Shown here: positions 62,010 to 64,000 of the stretch, in pieces
Position numbering within the stretch: position 1 is the first letter of the stretch
Layout of the letters: each line of letters opens with the position of its first letter
Assembly: GCA_905221605.1 (NCBI GenBank)
Contig: CAJNDS010002319.1
Location: 251,501 to 315,500, forward strand
Source: Symbiodinium natans
Lineage: Eukaryota > Sar > Dinophyceae > Suessiales > Symbiodiniaceae
Direction of reading: 5' to 3'
Length of the DNA: 64,000 bases
Notes under the pieces: model-generated
What the model was told of the DNA's origin: nothing
The model's database searches: none
The model's input: the letters and a program-made list of their open reading frames with translations, nothing else
Program-made: the position numbers and the translations under genes

Positions 62010-62197
62010 CTGCGCATGCGGTTTAGGGTTTGGGGTTTAGGGTCTAGTCCCTGTATACCCCAGTAGCCCCTAAATAACCCCTAAAGAACCCGGTCCCTCA
62101 GGGTCCCCGCTTAGTCCCTTGGAGGTAGTCGATCACTGCAGCACTTCGGACGATAAATCCCAGCTTCCACCCCAAATGGGCCCGCCAGTCGCATGAT

Positions 62198-62720
62198 CAT
62201 ACCCTAAACCCTAAACCCTAATTAAACCCTAAACCGTAATCCGCAAGCCCTGATTATATGAGCATTCTTCCTGATGGCCGGCCCGCTGTTCTGGGGGTTC
62301 TCAAGTTATGACACGACCTCCTGGCCACCGAAAAAACAGCCGTGAAGCCCCCACCAAAGCCCTGGAGCCTGAAACTCATGCAAATGGGGGTGGGCTGAGC
62401 TTAGGGTTGCTGGGTTTAGGGTTGGTGGGTTTAGGGTTTAGGGTTTAGGGTTTAGGGTTTAGGGTTTAGGGTTTAGGGTTTAGGGTTCAGGGTTTAGGGT
62501 TTAGAGTGAGGGATTCTGGGTTCACGGATGTTAGGGATTTGGGTTTAGGACCTGCAGTCAAACAGCAAAGAGTCCACCCCCAGCCCCCACCTCCCTCCCC
62601 ACCGAAGACTACCCTGAACCCTAAACCCCAGCCCTAAACCCTAGCCCTAAACCCTTGCCCTAAACCCTAAATCCTAAACCCTGAACCCTAAATCCGAACC
62701 ATGGAAGGTGCTCCGCGACG
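62198..62720. repeat. Telomere arrays with islets
   Basis: CCCTAAA 62201-62235, TTTAGGG 62400-62505, CCCTAAA 62610-62695. Islets 62250-62395 and 62510-62605 show no gene. Confidence 0.85.
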
Positions 62721-62789
62721 GCCTCGACTCGTAGGCCATGCCTAGCGTGACCAAAAAGGGAGCCTGTGCCTGAGCTTTGGGAGTTTTGA

Positions 62790-62904
62790 GGGTTTAGGGT
62801 TTGGGGTCTAGGGTTTGGGGGTGTGGGGGTGTGGGGGTGTGGGGGTGTGGGGGTGTGGGGGTGTGGGGTGTGGGGTGTGGGGTTTGGGGTTTGGGGTTTG
62901 CCGG

Positions 62905-62997
<93 letters not shown>
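62790..62997. repeat. GGGGTGT repeat and poly-G tract
   Basis: TTTAGGG variants, then GTGTGGGG units 62817-62880, then about 90 bp of uninterrupted G (62908-62997). Gly-rich frames are artefacts. Confidence 0.95.
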
Positions 62998-62998
<1 letters not shown>

Positions 62999-62999
62999 G

Positions 63000-63470
63000 G
63001 CGGGGCTTTCAGGTTAGCAAGTGGTTAGGGGTTCCGGCTTTGGAGCTTTAGGGTGTAGGGTTTAGCTCTAACTAAGGGTTTAGGGTTCAGGGTTCAGAGG
63101 ATTATTGTTTAGGTTTTGGGGAACACTTGGGGCTTTTAGTGCAGACGCTTTTTGGAATATGGAATTGGTAGGGTTTTAGAATTCAGCGCTTATGTGGCCT
63201 ATAGAGTTTATCGGGCATTTGGGGTATACAGGATTTCAAGTCCTTCGGGCCAGACGCACAACTCCTGATGTATGGAGCGCATAGTATAACAGGAAAGAAA
63301 TCCCGGAGTGCCTGATTCTAACTTGGTAGGGATGCTGGTGGCGAGTGACAACCTACAGTAGCGGGGCGGCCTCTGGAATTAGGACTAGGTCCCTCCCCCC
63401 CCCATGCAACCTCTAAAAAACGTCTGCAGTTAATTTTGGCGAAGGGGGCCGCCGTGTCCGGCCAGAACAG
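63000..63470. other. Unique sequence with a few TTTAGGG units
   Basis: Units at 63055-63110. Otherwise unique with no recognised gene. Confidence 0.5.
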
Positions 63471-63471
63471 C

Positions 63472-63519
63472 CTCAACCAAGGCCAAACACAAGTTCTTCG
63501 CGCAAGAGGCACACATGGC
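63472..63519 (-). CDS. Exon-like islet, product unrecognised
   Basis: After CAACAG|G it reads AMCASCAKNLCLALVE and ends GAG before a GC donor. Cys-rich. No family recognised. Confidence 0.33.
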
Positions 63520-63539
63520 CTGTTGAAGGTTTACATGCA

Positions 63540-64000
63540 CAAAAAGAAGAAGAAAATAACAACAGCACCAACAATACGAATACCAGCACCAATGACAACA
63601 GCAATAAAAAGCAAACACTACCACAACACTACCAACAACAAACACAGCAACCTTAACAATGACAGCAATGCAACAGACTCACCCTAAACCCTAAACCCTA
63701 AACTCTATCCCTAAACCCTAAACCCTGAACCCTAAACCCTAAACCCTCAACCATTTATGGGGCAATGACTACTAGACTGTGGGTACTTGGGGTTACAGGC
63801 AAGGTGTCTCCTGGTCCACACATTCTGAGGCCCCCTGCCTTGGGAGTCAAGGAAAGGTCCTCGGCTTGCAAGTTCGGATGCCCTAAACCCTAAACCCTAG
63901 CCCTAAACCCCCCCACAAACCCTAAACCCTAACCTAAACCCTAAACCTAAACCCCAGACCCTAAACGCTCAACCCTAAGCCCTAATGCCTAAACCCTTGA
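63540..64000. repeat. CAA/AAC-rich tract and CCCTAAA arrays
   Basis: 63540-63675 is rich in CAACA/AACAAC. CCCTAAA arrays lie at 63683-63750 and 63880-63995, around a unique islet 63750-63880. Confidence 0.85.

Noticed and set aside
1-64000. Window as a true chromosome end
   Set aside because: Arrays occur in both orientations throughout and flank genes on both sides; no terminal unidirectional array is seen at either edge.

Overview
The window is nuclear DNA from a eukaryote, most likely a dinoflagellate. Four observations support this. (1) Telomere-type repeats of the TTTAGGG / CCCTAAA class recur every few hundred bases on both strands. (2) Introns start mostly with GC, sometimes GA or GT, and always end AG directly before a G. 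(3) The enolase carries the EWGWS insertion known from plant and alveolate enolases. (4) Two IS1595/ISXO2-like transposases and a long FNIP-like leucine-rich repeat protein are present, both gene types that are common in dinoflagellates. The genus cannot be decided from the sequence alone.

The central result is that about 24 kb in the middle (40306 down to 16365, minus strand) is one gene, enolase, cut into 29 exons of 15 to 74 nt. The exons join in frame to a complete 447-residue enolase with all catalytic and metal-binding residues. About 94 percent of the gene is intron. The introns are packed with telomere-type arrays, long hairpin (MITE-like) elements, poly-G/poly-C, GA and TA tracts. 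In about half of the introns the 5' end is TTTAGGG-sense and the 3' end CCCTAAA-sense, so the intron ends are complementary. Seen from the DNA, each exon islet reads CCCTAAA - unique - TTTAGGG, the same geometry as a telomere-capped linear molecule.

Layout. 1-4.2 kb: telomere arrays, hairpin elements and small unique islets. 4.29-5.12 kb: an array of perfect hairpins. 5.3-9.3 kb: an island almost free of telomere repeats, with a two-exon IS1595-like transposase and a P-loop protein with SF3/Rep-like motifs, both minus strand. 9.3-16.3 kb: arrays, islets and a 134-bp poly-G tract. 16.4-40.3 kb: enolase. 40.3-43.6 kb: enolase upstream region with hairpins and arrays. 43.9-49.5 kb: a second IS1595-like transposase (three exons, one intron made of telomere-like repeats, one apparent frameshift) and further minus-strand reading frames including a GRF-like zinc-finger exon, separated by 8-bp variant arrays and TA tracts. 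49.5-58.4 kb: arrays with many exon-like islets from at least one unrecognised gene, a 9-bp variant array, C-rich tracts, a tandem hairpin repeat and a possible EF-hand end exon. 58.4-60.3 kb: an intronless 612-residue protein with a ubiquitin-like N-terminus and 23 FNIP-like repeats. 60.3-64 kb: arrays, poly-G and more islets.

Enolase is a host housekeeping gene of glycolysis. The transposases and the P-loop gene look like inserted elements: they have few, short introns and little telomere repeat. No rRNA, tRNA or CRISPR was found.
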